Source of the DNA: Burkholderia cepacia ATCC 25416
GTDB lineage: Bacteria; Pseudomonadota; Gammaproteobacteria; Burkholderiales; Burkholderiaceae
NCBI RefSeq assembly: GCF_001411495.1
Contig: NZ_CP012982.1
Span: 1,674,001 to 1,738,000, forward strand
Direction: 5' to 3'
DNA: 64,000 nt
The position numbers were made by a program, and so were the translations under genes. The notes under the pieces were generated by a model. That model was not told the DNA's origin. It saw only the letters and a program-made list of their open reading frames with translations, and made no database searches. Positions 36,206 through 44,803 of this stretch are shown one piece after another. The stretch's first letter is position 1; each line of letters starts with the position of its first letter.

Positions 36206-37690
36206 ATGTCCAGGAAGTCATCCACCAGCGGGGCGGCCGACCTGCAGCGCAGGCAGTGGCTCAAGGTTGCCGGTGCATCGGTCGCGGCGGGCGGTCTCGC
36301 ACTCGGCGCCGCGCGGGCGAAGGCCGATGCGGCGCCTGCCGCCGGGAACGACAGCGGCGTGCTCGATGTCGCGATCGTCGGCGCCGGGCTGGCGGGCCTG
36401 ACGGCCGCGCGCGACCTGCGCTACGCCGGCTGCGAATCCTTCGTCGTGCTCGAGGCGCGCGACCGCGTGGGCGGCCGCACGCTGAACTACGACGTGGGCG
36501 GCGGCCACGTGACCGAAGTGGGCGGCCAGTGGATCGGCCCGGGCCAGACGGCGGTCGCCGATCTTGCTCGCGAGCTGGAAGTCGGCACGTTCCCGAGCTA
36601 CTACGCGGGCAAGACCGTGATTCTCGGCGGCGACGGGCGCGCCGAGATCGACCTGGAGGGCACCTTCGGCACCGACGAGGCCGTCGCGGCGAAACTGAGC
36701 AGGTTGTCGCGCGACGTGCCGTCGGGCGCGCCGTGGACGTCGCCCAAGGTCGGCGAACTCGACCGACTGTCGGTCGGCGACTGGCTCGCGACGCAGGGCA
36801 TCAAGGCGGAAGACCGGATGGGCTGGAACGCGTCGATCTCGCTGTCGGGCGGCGTCGCGCCGGCGAAGATGGGGCTGCTGCACTTCCTGTCGATGATCAA
36901 CTCCGCCGATTGCGATTACGCGCAGCTCGATTCGATCAAGCACAGCGCGCAGGAAACCCGCTTCGTCGGCGGCTCGCAGATCCTCAGCATCCGGATGGCG
37001 CAGCAACTGGGCGACAAGGTGCGGCTGTCGTCGCCGGTGCGGCGGATCGTCGGCTGGGATCGCGATGTCGTGACGCTGGAAACCGATCGCGGCACGGTGC
37101 GCGCGAAAAAGGTCGTGATGGCGCTTCACCCGGCGCTGTGTCATCAGGTGCAGTTCGATCCGCCGCTGCCTGAAAAGCGCCACGCGTTGCAGCGTGCGTG
37201 GCCGGCCCATTCGCCGGCGCGCAAGACCGCGATGGTCTACCGCCGCCCGTTCTGGCGCGACAAGGGCTTGAACGGCCACATCTTCCAGACCGACGGGCCG
37301 GTGTTCTGGGCTTACGACAATTCACCGCCGGGCGGCGAGATCGGCGTGATCAACGCGTTCGTCCGGAATGCGTTGGTGCCGTCGGATCCGCAGGCCGCGA
37401 AGCAGATGCACATGGATCTCTATGCGCAGGCGTGGGGCGACGAAGCGCGTGCGCCGGTGTCGTACCACGATCGCGACTGGGGGCTCGCCGACCCGTGGAC
37501 GCTCACGTGCGTATCGGCGATCCCGCCCGGCTTCTGGAGCGCGCACGGCGAAGCGCTGCGTGCGCCGTGCGGCAACCTGATCTGGTCGGGCACCGAGACC
37601 GCGAACATCTGGGCCGGCTACATGGACGGCGCCGTGCGCTCCGGTCACCAAAGCGCGCTTCAGGCGCTGAATGCGCTGCGTCATGCTTAG
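36206..37690 (+). CDS. Tat-exported flavin amine oxidase 1
   Basis: A 494-residue FAD protein of the flavin monoamine oxidase family. The N-terminus QRRQWLKVAGASVAAGGLA is a Tat-type twin-arginine signal, so a folded periplasmic enzyme is expected. The FAD loop VAIVGAGLAGLTAARDL is near residue 54, followed by EARDRVGGRTLNYD, GGQWIGPGQ and the closing FAD motif WSGTETANIWAGYMDGAVRSG. No covalent-FAD Cys motif is obvious. The next gene, two bases after a shared boundary, encodes a two-haem cytochrome c; NicA2-type amine oxidases are known to pass electrons to a cytochrome c rather than O2. I infer a cytochrome-c-linked amine dehydrogenase. Confidence 0.9.
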   Translation: MSRKSSTSGAADLQRRQWLKVAGASVAAGGLALGAARAKADAAPAAGNDSGVLDVAIVGAGLAGLTAARDLRYAGCESFVVLEARDRVGGRTLNYDVGGGHVTEVGGQWIGPGQTAVADLARELEVGTFPSYYAGKTVILGGDGRAEIDLEGTFGTDEAVAAKLSRLSRDVPSGAPWTSPKVGELDRLSVGDWLATQGIKAEDRMGWNASISLSGGVAPAKMGLLHFLSMINSADCDYAQLDSIKHSAQETRFVGGSQILSIRMAQQLGDKVRLSSPVRRIVGWDRDVVTLETDRGTVRAKKVVMALHPALCHQVQFDPPLPEKRHALQRAWPAHSPARKTAMVYRRPFWRDKGLNGHIFQTDGPVFWAYDNSPPGGEIGVINAFVRNALVPSDPQAAKQMHMDLYAQAWGDEARAPVSYHDRDWGLADPWTLTCVSAIPPGFWSAHGEALRAPCGNLIWSGTETANIWAGYMDGAVRSGHQSALQALNALRHA

Positions 37691-37700
37691 GATCACGAAG

Positions 37701-38360
37701 ATGAAGAAACGGCTTTTATTGCTCACGGCGGTGGTGGCGATCGGTGCGTTGCTGGCCCTCTACGGCCCGACGTTGCTCGGCTTCTATCGCCTGCAGCGCC
37801 ATATCGATACGGCCGCGCAAGCCGATGACGCCGACGGCGGCCCGTGGCCGCGCGTGACAGACGCGTGCATGGGCTGCCACGGCGTGAAGGGCACGTCGCT
37901 CAGCCAGGCGTATCCGAGCCTTGCCGGCCAGCCGGCGCAATACGTGGCCGCACAGCTTCGCGCATTTGCGGGCGGGCAGCGCACGAACCCGACGATGGGC
38001 CCGCTCGCGATGACGATGAGCGAAGCCGAGATCACGCGTCTGGCCGGCTATTACGCGAAGCAGGCGCCGCTGGACAACCGCTATTTCAAGCCGGATGCAC
38101 GACTGCGCACGAAAGGCGAGCAACTGGTGACGGGCGGTGCGTGCGCGGCCTGCCACGGCGCACAGCTGATGGGGCAGGCGCAATTCCCACGGCTGGCCGG
38201 GCAGGGATACGACTATCTGCTCGCGCAGCTCGACGCGTTCGCGAAGGGCTCGCGCAGCGAGGCGACCGGCACGATGCAGCGCGTCGCGCAGGCGATGTCG
38301 GCGGACGATCGGGCGGCGGTGGCGTCCTATCTCGCGAGCCTCGGCCCCGCTGGGCAGTGA
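37701..38360 (+). CDS. Two-haem cytochrome c (c4-like), partner of amine oxidase 1
   Basis: A 219-residue membrane-anchored or secreted cytochrome. The signal anchor is LLLLTAVVAIGALLALYGPTL. There are two class-I haem sites, ACMGCHG (about residue 59) and ACAACHG (about residue 152). Met ligands are likely in NPTMGPLAM and GTMQRVAQAM. The two-domain layout is that of cytochrome c4. An upstream ATG at 37683 is possible, but the ATG at 37701 gives a normal signal. It follows the amine-oxidase gene immediately and is the probable electron acceptor. Confidence 0.9.
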   Translation: MKKRLLLLTAVVAIGALLALYGPTLLGFYRLQRHIDTAAQADDADGGPWPRVTDACMGCHGVKGTSLSQAYPSLAGQPAQYVAAQLRAFAGGQRTNPTMGPLAMTMSEAEITRLAGYYAKQAPLDNRYFKPDARLRTKGEQLVTGGACAACHGAQLMGQAQFPRLAGQGYDYLLAQLDAFAKGSRSEATGTMQRVAQAMSADDRAAVASYLASLGPAGQ

Positions 38361-38395
38361 ATCAACGGCAGCAATCGACTTCGGGAGTTCGAACC

Positions 38396-39070
38396 ATGGA
38401 TTACAGATCACTTGCCCTTTGTCTTTCCAGCGCGACGCTTGCGGCGACGACCGGCGTCTACGGCTTCAAGTTCGTGCGCAAGCGCAACTTCCTGATCGGC
38501 CTCGAGTGGTGGATCGTGACGATCTCCGCATCCAACGCGGTGATCTTCTTCGCGACCGAATCGCCGGTGTCGTACTTCATCTCGCATTTTCTCGACGCGT
38601 TCTCGCGGGGATTCGGGATGCCGGTGATCGCGGTCGCCGGCCTGATGGCCGTCACGCACGGCTACCGGCCGTCGATGCGGCAGGACGTGACGCTGTTCGT
38701 GCTCGCGACGCTCGGGACGATCGCGCTCGTGGCCGGCGTGTTGCAGCACGCGCTGCCGTACTTCTACGTGGCGATGTGGACGCTGATGTCGATCTATCTC
38801 GCCGGTTTCGTGTGGCGACTCGCGCGTGCCGGGCACGCGTTCCATGCGCTGACGACGACGATCGCGCTCGTCGCTGCGCAGGCGATCGCGTGCATCTACG
38901 ACTTCTACAAGATCCCCGGCGAGGAAACCAACGTCGTGTTCAATTTCTACGTACTGGCGTTGCTGACGTGGTCGTACCTGACCGTCGCGCTCTATTACGC
39001 CTATTGCGCACTGGAGCGGGAGAAGGGGCGCGGTCGGGCCGATGCCGGTGTGTTGTCGTATCCTAAATGA
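38396..39070 (+). CDS. Polytopic membrane protein of unknown function
   Basis: A 224-residue protein with about six or seven transmembrane segments, for example LEWWIVTISASNAVIFFA, LFVLATLGTIALVAGVL, YVAMWTLMSIYLAGFVW and FNFYVLALLTWSYLTVALYY. Family not recognised. It is third in the operon after the amine oxidase and cytochrome, so it might anchor or connect them to the respiratory chain; no haem or quinone motif is visible to support that. Confidence 0.65.
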   Translation: MDYRSLALCLSSATLAATTGVYGFKFVRKRNFLIGLEWWIVTISASNAVIFFATESPVSYFISHFLDAFSRGFGMPVIAVAGLMAVTHGYRPSMRQDVTLFVLATLGTIALVAGVLQHALPYFYVAMWTLMSIYLAGFVWRLARAGHAFHALTTTIALVAAQAIACIYDFYKIPGEETNVVFNFYVLALLTWSYLTVALYYAYCALEREKGRGRADAGVLSYPK

Positions 39071-39131
39071 GTAGCTGTACTGAGGAGGTAACGAAGGATC
39101 GCTCCGGTTGCCGTGATCGTGGAGTGCGCGG

Positions 39132-39734
39132 ATGGACCGCATTCGCCTGACCCGCGCCGAGCGGCGCGATGCGACGCGCGAACGCCTGCTCGGCGCCGCG
39201 CGCGCGATCCTCGCGGAGAAAGGCTATGCGGCCGCGAGCGTGGAGGATATTGCAGCGGCGGCCGGGCATACGCGCGGCGCATTCTACTCGAACTTCCGCG
39301 ACAAGGCCGACGTGCTGTTCGAGCTGCTGCGCCGGGATCGGGACGAGGCTGCCGCGGCATTGCAGCGGATCGTCGGTTCGCACGATCCGGTCGACGATGC
39401 GCAGCGCGCGATGCTCGCGTATTGGCGAAGGGGCGCGACCCAGCCTGCAGTGCACCTGATGTGGCTCGACGCGCAGTTCCAGGCGGCGCGCGATCCGCGG
39501 TTCCGTGCGCGCTTCGGCGCGTTGCTACGAGACCGCCAGGCACTCGCGGCCGCGTGCATCGACGCGTATGCCGCGCGGGCCGGCGTGTCTTTGCCGTTGC
39601 CCACGCCGGTGCTGGCGCTCGGCCTGACCGCGTTGTGCGATGGCATGCAGTCGCACGGCGCGGCCGATGCGCTGGCCGACGCGGTACTGGTCGGCTTCAT
39701 CGCGCACACGGTGTTCGACCGCGTGCGCGGATGA
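39132..39734 (+). CDS. TetR-family regulator 1
   Basis: A 200-residue regulator. The helix-turn-helix lies within residues 12-60 (LGAARAILAEKGYAAASVEDIAAAAGHTRGAFYSNFRDKADVLFELL). The ligand domain is Ala-rich. It lies 61 bases after the membrane-protein gene and 245 bases before the second operon, between promoter-module copies 1 and 2, so it is a good candidate to bind the GTCAT-N-ATGAC operators. Confidence 0.9.
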   Translation: MDRIRLTRAERRDATRERLLGAARAILAEKGYAAASVEDIAAAAGHTRGAFYSNFRDKADVLFELLRRDRDEAAAALQRIVGSHDPVDDAQRAMLAYWRRGATQPAVHLMWLDAQFQAARDPRFRARFGALLRDRQALAAACIDAYAARAGVSLPLPTPVLALGLTALCDGMQSHGAADALADAVLVGFIAHTVFDRVRG

Positions 39735-39847
39735 CGGCGCGAAGACGCGGTGGCCGCGCGTTGTCGTGCGCCTGTATGAAGGCCGAAAGCCGATTGTCAT
39801 GACGGGCCGGCGGCGGCCGGCCACAAACGTTCGATCATGCAGACGAA

Positions 39848-39925
39848 ACAGGGAATACCCCGTCTTTTTCTTTTAATTATTTTTGTCATGATGACCTAAC
39901 ATAGTCATCATGTTCTACTGATGTG
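39848..39925 (+). promoter_or_regulatory. Conserved promoter/operator module, copy 2
   Basis: GGGAATACCC (39851-39860), a T-rich run, TTGTCA as a -35 (39883-39888) overlapping the perfect palindrome GTCATGATGAC (39885-39895), and CATCAT 17 bases on as a weak -10. It lies 84 bases before the PhyH-like gene, the first gene of the longest operon. Confidence 0.85.
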
Positions 39926-39978
39926 CCGGCAGTGAAGACGAACCGCCGGTTGAGGCTGAACGAATCGGGAGATAGACG

Positions 39979-40812
39979 ATGGATGCAATGAAGCGAAAGG
40001 CGTTCTTCGAGGACGGAGCCGTGCTCATCGAAGGGGTGCTCAACGACGAACAACTCGCGCAATGCCGCGCGGTGTTCGACTGGGGAATGGAGAATCCGGG
40101 CCCGATGGCGACGACGCTGCTCGACGGCACCGAATACAAGTCGCACAACGACAACGCGAACCCGTATGCGAAGGAGCGGCTCGACGCGCTGGTCGGCACG
40201 CTGCCGTTCGGGCAGCTGTTCGCCGACCTGTGGGGTTCGAAGCACGTGTGGTACTTCGCCGAGGAGCTGTTCATGAAGGGCGGCGGCAAGAGCGCACGCT
40301 CGCCGTGGCACCAGGACACGTCGTACCTGCCGTGGCAGGGCATGCACTTCGGCAACGCGTGGATCAGCTTCGAGCACGTGCCCAAGCGTAATGCGCTGGA
40401 GATCGTGCGCGGCTCGCATCACGGCGTGCGGCATGACGGCACGACGTTCCAGAACGCCGAGGATCCGACCGACCCGCTGCACGGCGGCGACGTGTGGCCG
40501 CGCCTGCCGAACATCGAGGCCGAGCGCCGCGCGGCGCCGGATGCGTACGACATCCTGTCGTGGGAAACGAAGCCGGGCGACGTGCTGCTGCTCCATCCAG
40601 GCGTGCTGCACGGCGGCGGCGCGGTCGACGCCGATTTCCCCGATCGCCATACGCTCGTGCTGCGCTTTTTCGGCGACGACGCGGTGTTCAGCCCGCTGCC
40701 CGACGAAAGCCGCTCGGGATTCACGCCGGCCGGCGTGCTGTTTGTCGAGGAACTCGCCGGGCTGAAGGCCGGCGATCCGTTCCGCGCGCCGTGTTTCCGC
40801 CAACTCGTCTGA
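39979..40812 (+). CDS. Phytanoyl-CoA dioxygenase-like Fe(II)/2-oxoglutarate oxygenase
   Basis: A 277-residue double-stranded beta-helix oxygenase of the PhyH group. The iron facial triad is visible as SPWHQDTSY (HxD) and HPGVLHGGG (distal His), with the 2-oxoglutarate Arg probably in HTLVLRFFGDD. PhyH enzymes hydroxylate branched acyl-CoAs and other bulky carboxylates; the real substrate here is open. It is the first gene after operator copy 2 and 16 bases before ridA. Confidence 0.9.
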   Translation: MDAMKRKAFFEDGAVLIEGVLNDEQLAQCRAVFDWGMENPGPMATTLLDGTEYKSHNDNANPYAKERLDALVGTLPFGQLFADLWGSKHVWYFAEELFMKGGGKSARSPWHQDTSYLPWQGMHFGNAWISFEHVPKRNALEIVRGSHHGVRHDGTTFQNAEDPTDPLHGGDVWPRLPNIEAERRAAPDAYDILSWETKPGDVLLLHPGVLHGGGAVDADFPDRHTLVLRFFGDDAVFSPLPDESRSGFTPAGVLFVEELAGLKAGDPFRAPCFRQLV

Positions 40813-40828
40813 ACCGGGAGAATTCGTC

Positions 40829-41242
40829 ATGACAGCAACTCCGAAGCGGCAATCGATCGTGCCGGCTGCGTTCCAGCCGTGGTACGACGCGTACCACTTC
40901 TCGCCGGCGACGCGCGTCGGCGACACGATCTGGGTGTCGGGCCAGGTCGGCCTCGACGCGCAGATGCAGCCGGCCGACGGCGTGCAGGCCCAGGCGCGGA
41001 TCGCGTTCGAGTGCCTGAAGGCGATCCTCGAGGAAGCCGGCGCGAGCCTCACCGATGTCGTGGAGCTCACGACTTTCCACACGGATCTGCAATGCGAGAC
41101 CGAAGGCTTCGCGGCGGTCAAGGACGTGTATTTCCCCGACCGTTACCCGTCGTGGACAGCGGTCGGCGTCACGCAACTGGCGCTGCCGGGGCTGTGCGTC
41201 GAGATTCGCGCGGTGGCGGTGGCCGGCTCCGGCAAGGGCTGA
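40829..41242 (+). CDS. RidA-family (YjgF/YER057c) imine/enamine deaminase-like protein
   Basis: A 137-residue protein with the YjgF fold: FSPATRVGDTIWVSGQVGLDAQ, AFECLKAILEEAGASLTDVVELTTFHTD and the C-terminal VGVTQLALPGLCVEIRAVAV, with an Arg-Glu pair positioned as in active RidA. RidA proteins hydrolyse reactive imines to ketones plus ammonia, which fits a pathway starting with amine oxidation. The GGGAG ribosome site is good. Confidence 0.9.
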   Translation: MTATPKRQSIVPAAFQPWYDAYHFSPATRVGDTIWVSGQVGLDAQMQPADGVQAQARIAFECLKAILEEAGASLTDVVELTTFHTDLQCETEGFAAVKDVYFPDRYPSWTAVGVTQLALPGLCVEIRAVAVAGSGKG

Positions 41243-41456
41243 CGGAAGGCACGAGGGTTTTTCGCGGGATTTGCGTTCCATATGAATCGCAGTCCTGATA
41301 AAAAAGTAACGGGATAGCAGTCGATTGGCACGTGGCCGGCCGGGACCCCGGCCGGCCTCGATCAGGGCGCGACGTCATCGTCGATTGACGACGACGATCG
41401 AAACAAATGCGTTTCGTCCGGGATGGGCGAGCGAAGGCGGAGCAGGAAGGAGAACC

Positions 41457-42824
41457 ATGATGAAGAAGCATCGTTTCTGGACCACGTCCGCGATCGCGGC
41501 CGCTGCATGTGTCGCGATCGGCACCGCCGTCGCGGCGGACGACCTGACACCGGCCGGCGCCGACCGTTCGGCGAGCAAGGACGGCGCGGTGCCGGCTTAT
41601 GCGGGCAAGCAGTCGCCCGACGCCGGCTGGGAGTGGGGCAAGGTACGCGGCGATTTCTGGAAGCATCGCAACGAGAAGCCGCTCTATTCGATCGACGCGG
41701 CGAACGTCGACAAGTATGCGGACAAGCTGTCGCCCGGCCAGGTCGCGCTGATCAAGCAGAAGAAGGGCTACCGGATGGACGTCTACCCGTCCCACCGCGA
41801 ATGCCAGTTGCCGGATGCCGCCGAGCAGAACTCGAAGGCGAACCTCACGGCCGCGAAGCTGGATGCGAGCGGCGAGAACCTCGCCGCGGCCGCGTTGCCG
41901 GGCGTGCCGTTCCCGCAACCGAAGAACGGCATCGAAGCGATCCTGAACTACGAGATGCGTTATCGCGGCGAAGGCGTCGAATGGGCGCAGGTCGCCACGA
42001 GCATTTCGCCGCGCCCCGGCAGCAGCGAATGGATCGACGCGGTCGGCCCGCAGACGTTCTATTTCCCGTCGGCCAAGCTCGGCAAGACCTCGCCGCAGGA
42101 GGTCGACCAGTTGAGCGCCGCCGTTTATTTCCAGATGAACTCGCCGGCCGCGCTGGCCGGGCAGGCCTTCGTCCAGCGGCAGTACTTCAACAAGGATTCG
42201 GAAACCTACTACTACTTCCCGGGACAGCGCCGCGTGCGACGCATGCCGGCCTATACGCATGACGCGCCGTTGATCGGCTTCGAGAACCAGTACCTGATCG
42301 ACGAGGCCAACATGATCAACGGCTCGCTCGACCGGTTCAACTGGAAGCTGGTCGGCAAGAAGGAAATGCTCGTCCCGTACAACGCGTTCGGCATGTACCG
42401 GTTCAAGAGCAAGCTGCACGACGTCGCGACGCCCGACGGCCTCGCCGCGGCGAACCGTCGCTACGAGACGCATCGCGTGTGGGTCGTCGAAGCGACGCTG
42501 AAGCCGAGCGCGCGGCACGTCGCGTCGAAGAAGGTGTTCTATCTCGACGAAGACAGCTGGCTCGCGCTCGTCGGCGAGGACTACGACGCGCAGGGCAAGT
42601 TGTGGAAGGTGCGGGAAAGCTACCCGATTCCGGTATGGGAGCTTGGTGGCACCTGCGACAACGAACCGCTCGCGCAGTACGACATGATCAATGGCCGCTA
42701 TGTGTTCGATGCGTCGTCGATCGGTCAGGGCAAGGACATTCGCTGGTTCGGTCAGGCCGACGATCCGCGCTTCAAGCAGGATTTCTACACGGCGGAATCG
42801 CTGCGCTCGGTCAGCGAACGTTGA
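41457..42824 (+). CDS. DUF1329 outer-membrane lipoprotein-sorting-like protein
   Basis: A 455-residue secreted protein with a signal peptide (AIAAAACVAIGTAVAADDL) and the DUF1329 body, including LTPAGADRSASKDGAVPAY, YPSHRECQLPDAAE, EVDQLSAAVYFQMNSP, RRVRRMPAY and DSWLALVGEDYDAQGKLWKV. DUF1329 proteins resemble LolB-like sorting folds and accompany DUF1302 proteins in the uptake of hydrophobic substrates. Two consecutive ATGs (41457, 41460) follow AGGAAGGAG. Confidence 0.88.
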   Translation: MMKKHRFWTTSAIAAAACVAIGTAVAADDLTPAGADRSASKDGAVPAYAGKQSPDAGWEWGKVRGDFWKHRNEKPLYSIDAANVDKYADKLSPGQVALIKQKKGYRMDVYPSHRECQLPDAAEQNSKANLTAAKLDASGENLAAAALPGVPFPQPKNGIEAILNYEMRYRGEGVEWAQVATSISPRPGSSEWIDAVGPQTFYFPSAKLGKTSPQEVDQLSAAVYFQMNSPAALAGQAFVQRQYFNKDSETYYYFPGQRRVRRMPAYTHDAPLIGFENQYLIDEANMINGSLDRFNWKLVGKKEMLVPYNAFGMYRFKSKLHDVATPDGLAAANRRYETHRVWVVEATLKPSARHVASKKVFYLDEDSWLALVGEDYDAQGKLWKVRESYPIPVWELGGTCDNEPLAQYDMINGRYVFDASSIGQGKDIRWFGQADDPRFKQDFYTAESLRSVSER

Positions 42825-42902
42825 CGGTGACCGGCTGACGGATACAAGGACCGGCGCGCGCAACGATCGTGCGCCGGCATCGAACAGGGGCGGAGGTGGA
42901 TC

Positions 42903-44747
42903 ATGGAACCGGCAAGATTGTTAAGGAATGCTACGGTATCGGTCGCGATGGCGGGCGCCGCGACGTCGAGCGCGTACGCGTATGACTTCACGTTGAACGG
43001 CGGGGCCCTGCAGGGCTCGTGGGTGTCGAACCTCACGGCCGGCGCCGGTATTCGCACCAAAAACCCGAGCTGCTCGCTCACCGGCGACCCGAACGCCTTC
43101 GGCTGCGGCGCGGGCGCGAACACCAACCAGTGGGGCTATGCGGACAACGGCGACCTGAACTATCGCAGGGGCCAACCGTTCAGCACCTACATCAGCGCGA
43201 CCAGCGAGCTGCTGCTGAAGATGCCGAGCGAGGGGTTGAAGTTCATGGTGCGCGGTACCGGCATGTACGACTTCATGGCCAAGAACACGAACCGCACGCC
43301 GTTGTCGAGCACGGCCGCCGCGCAGGTCGTCTACAACGCGCAGCTGCTCGACCTGTGGGCGCAGAAGGATTTCACGATCGGCGGGCGCAACGCGCACGTG
43401 CGGCTCGGCAACCAGGTGATCAACTGGGGCGAGAGCATGTTCGCGCAGAGCGGCATCAACGCGACGAACTCCATCGACACACAAAAGCTGCTGATTCCCG
43501 GCTCGCAGCTCAAGCAGGCGCTGCTGCCCGCGCCGATGGTGAGCCTGGCAGCCGACCTGTCGCACGGGTTCAGCACCGAGGCGTACTACCAGTTCCAGTG
43601 GAACGGCAACCGCTATCCGCCGGTCGGCTCGTACTGGTCGGTGACGAACGGTTTCGGCCGCGGCGCGGAGCCGTTCACGATCAACACGAACAACCTGAAC
43701 GTGACTGGCCCGAGCGCCGGCACGATCGCGAACGCGATCGGCGGATCGGGTGCGGCGGGCAACCAGGACACGCTCAATGCGATCAAGAACGGGCTCGTGA
43801 ACGGCACCTACGCCGGGCCGCCGTTCAACGACATCGGCCTGCCGAGCACGACGAACCTGCCGGCGAAATACCGGCCGCAGTTCGGCGTGAAGTTCAACTA
43901 TTCGCCGCGCTCGTTCGACGCGAACTTCGCGTTCTACTACCTGAACTACACCGACAAGTCGCCGGTGCTCGCGTCGCTCGCGAACGGCACCGAGCAATGG
44001 TCGTATCTCGGCCGGCGCCAGTTGTTCGGCGTCAGCGCGAACTTCGGCGTCGGCCCGTGGGCGATCGGCACCGAACTGTCGTACCGGCCGCGCGATGCGG
44101 TCGCGCTGTCGAGCTGCTACGGCGCGGGCGGCCCGCTCGACCTGAACACGAACGGCGTGGCCGGCGTGGACTGCCCGCAATGGGTCGACAAGAAGAAGTT
44201 CCAGTACGACATCAACGGGCTGCTCGCGCTCACGCGCAGCGAGTATCCGTTCCTGAAACTGCTCGGCGCCGATTCGGCCGCGCTGACGTGGGAACTGACG
44301 TGGATCTACTACCCGGGGCTGAGCCCGAGCGGCGTCACGCGCACGGTCGGCGGCCAGACCGTCACGCAGGTGCCGCAGACCGGCTACCTGCCGTGGCTGA
44401 ACAACGGGTCGGCTGCCGGCTATCCGATCGGGATGGGCCAGGGTACGTCGAGCTCGGTGGGCGCGACGATCGACTTCAACTGGACCTATGACGGCACGCT
44501 GATTCCCGGCTGGCAGGTCACGCCGGGCCTGACGTTCAGCACCGGCCTGTACGGCTACACACCGACCTTCACCGCGAATTACATGCAGGGTGCGAAGTCG
44601 CTGAACGTCTACGTGCTGTTCAACCAGAACCCGCCGAACTGGCAGGCCGGCATCAACTTCACTTCGTTCTGGGGCGGTCACAACACGGTGGGCCAGCCTT
44701 ATGCGGACCGCAATTTCGTCGGCTTGTTCGTCACGCGGAATTTCTGA
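42903..44747 (+). CDS. DUF1302 outer-membrane beta-barrel-like protein
   Basis: A 614-residue protein with a signal peptide (ATVSVAMAGAATSSAYAYDF) and long runs of alternating hydrophobic residues ending in a C-terminal Phe (DRNFVGLFVTRNF), as for an outer-membrane barrel. Segments include NQVINWGESMFAQSGINATN and WDQ-like pairs typical of DUF1302. The family is usually found beside DUF1329 in clusters for steroids, terpenes or other lipophilic compounds, so it probably carries the substrate across the outer membrane. Confidence 0.88.
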   Translation: MEPARLLRNATVSVAMAGAATSSAYAYDFTLNGGALQGSWVSNLTAGAGIRTKNPSCSLTGDPNAFGCGAGANTNQWGYADNGDLNYRRGQPFSTYISATSELLLKMPSEGLKFMVRGTGMYDFMAKNTNRTPLSSTAAAQVVYNAQLLDLWAQKDFTIGGRNAHVRLGNQVINWGESMFAQSGINATNSIDTQKLLIPGSQLKQALLPAPMVSLAADLSHGFSTEAYYQFQWNGNRYPPVGSYWSVTNGFGRGAEPFTINTNNLNVTGPSAGTIANAIGGSGAAGNQDTLNAIKNGLVNGTYAGPPFNDIGLPSTTNLPAKYRPQFGVKFNYSPRSFDANFAFYYLNYTDKSPVLASLANGTEQWSYLGRRQLFGVSANFGVGPWAIGTELSYRPRDAVALSSCYGAGGPLDLNTNGVAGVDCPQWVDKKKFQYDINGLLALTRSEYPFLKLLGADSAALTWELTWIYYPGLSPSGVTRTVGGQTVTQVPQTGYLPWLNNGSAAGYPIGMGQGTSSSVGATIDFNWTYDGTLIPGWQVTPGLTFSTGLYGYTPTFTANYMQGAKSLNVYVLFNQNPPNWQAGINFTSFWGGHNTVGQPYADRNFVGLFVTRNF

Positions 44748-44803
44748 CGGCGGCGGGTGGCAGGTGGCAGGTGGGCCGCCGCAATACATGAAGGGGTAAC
44801 GTC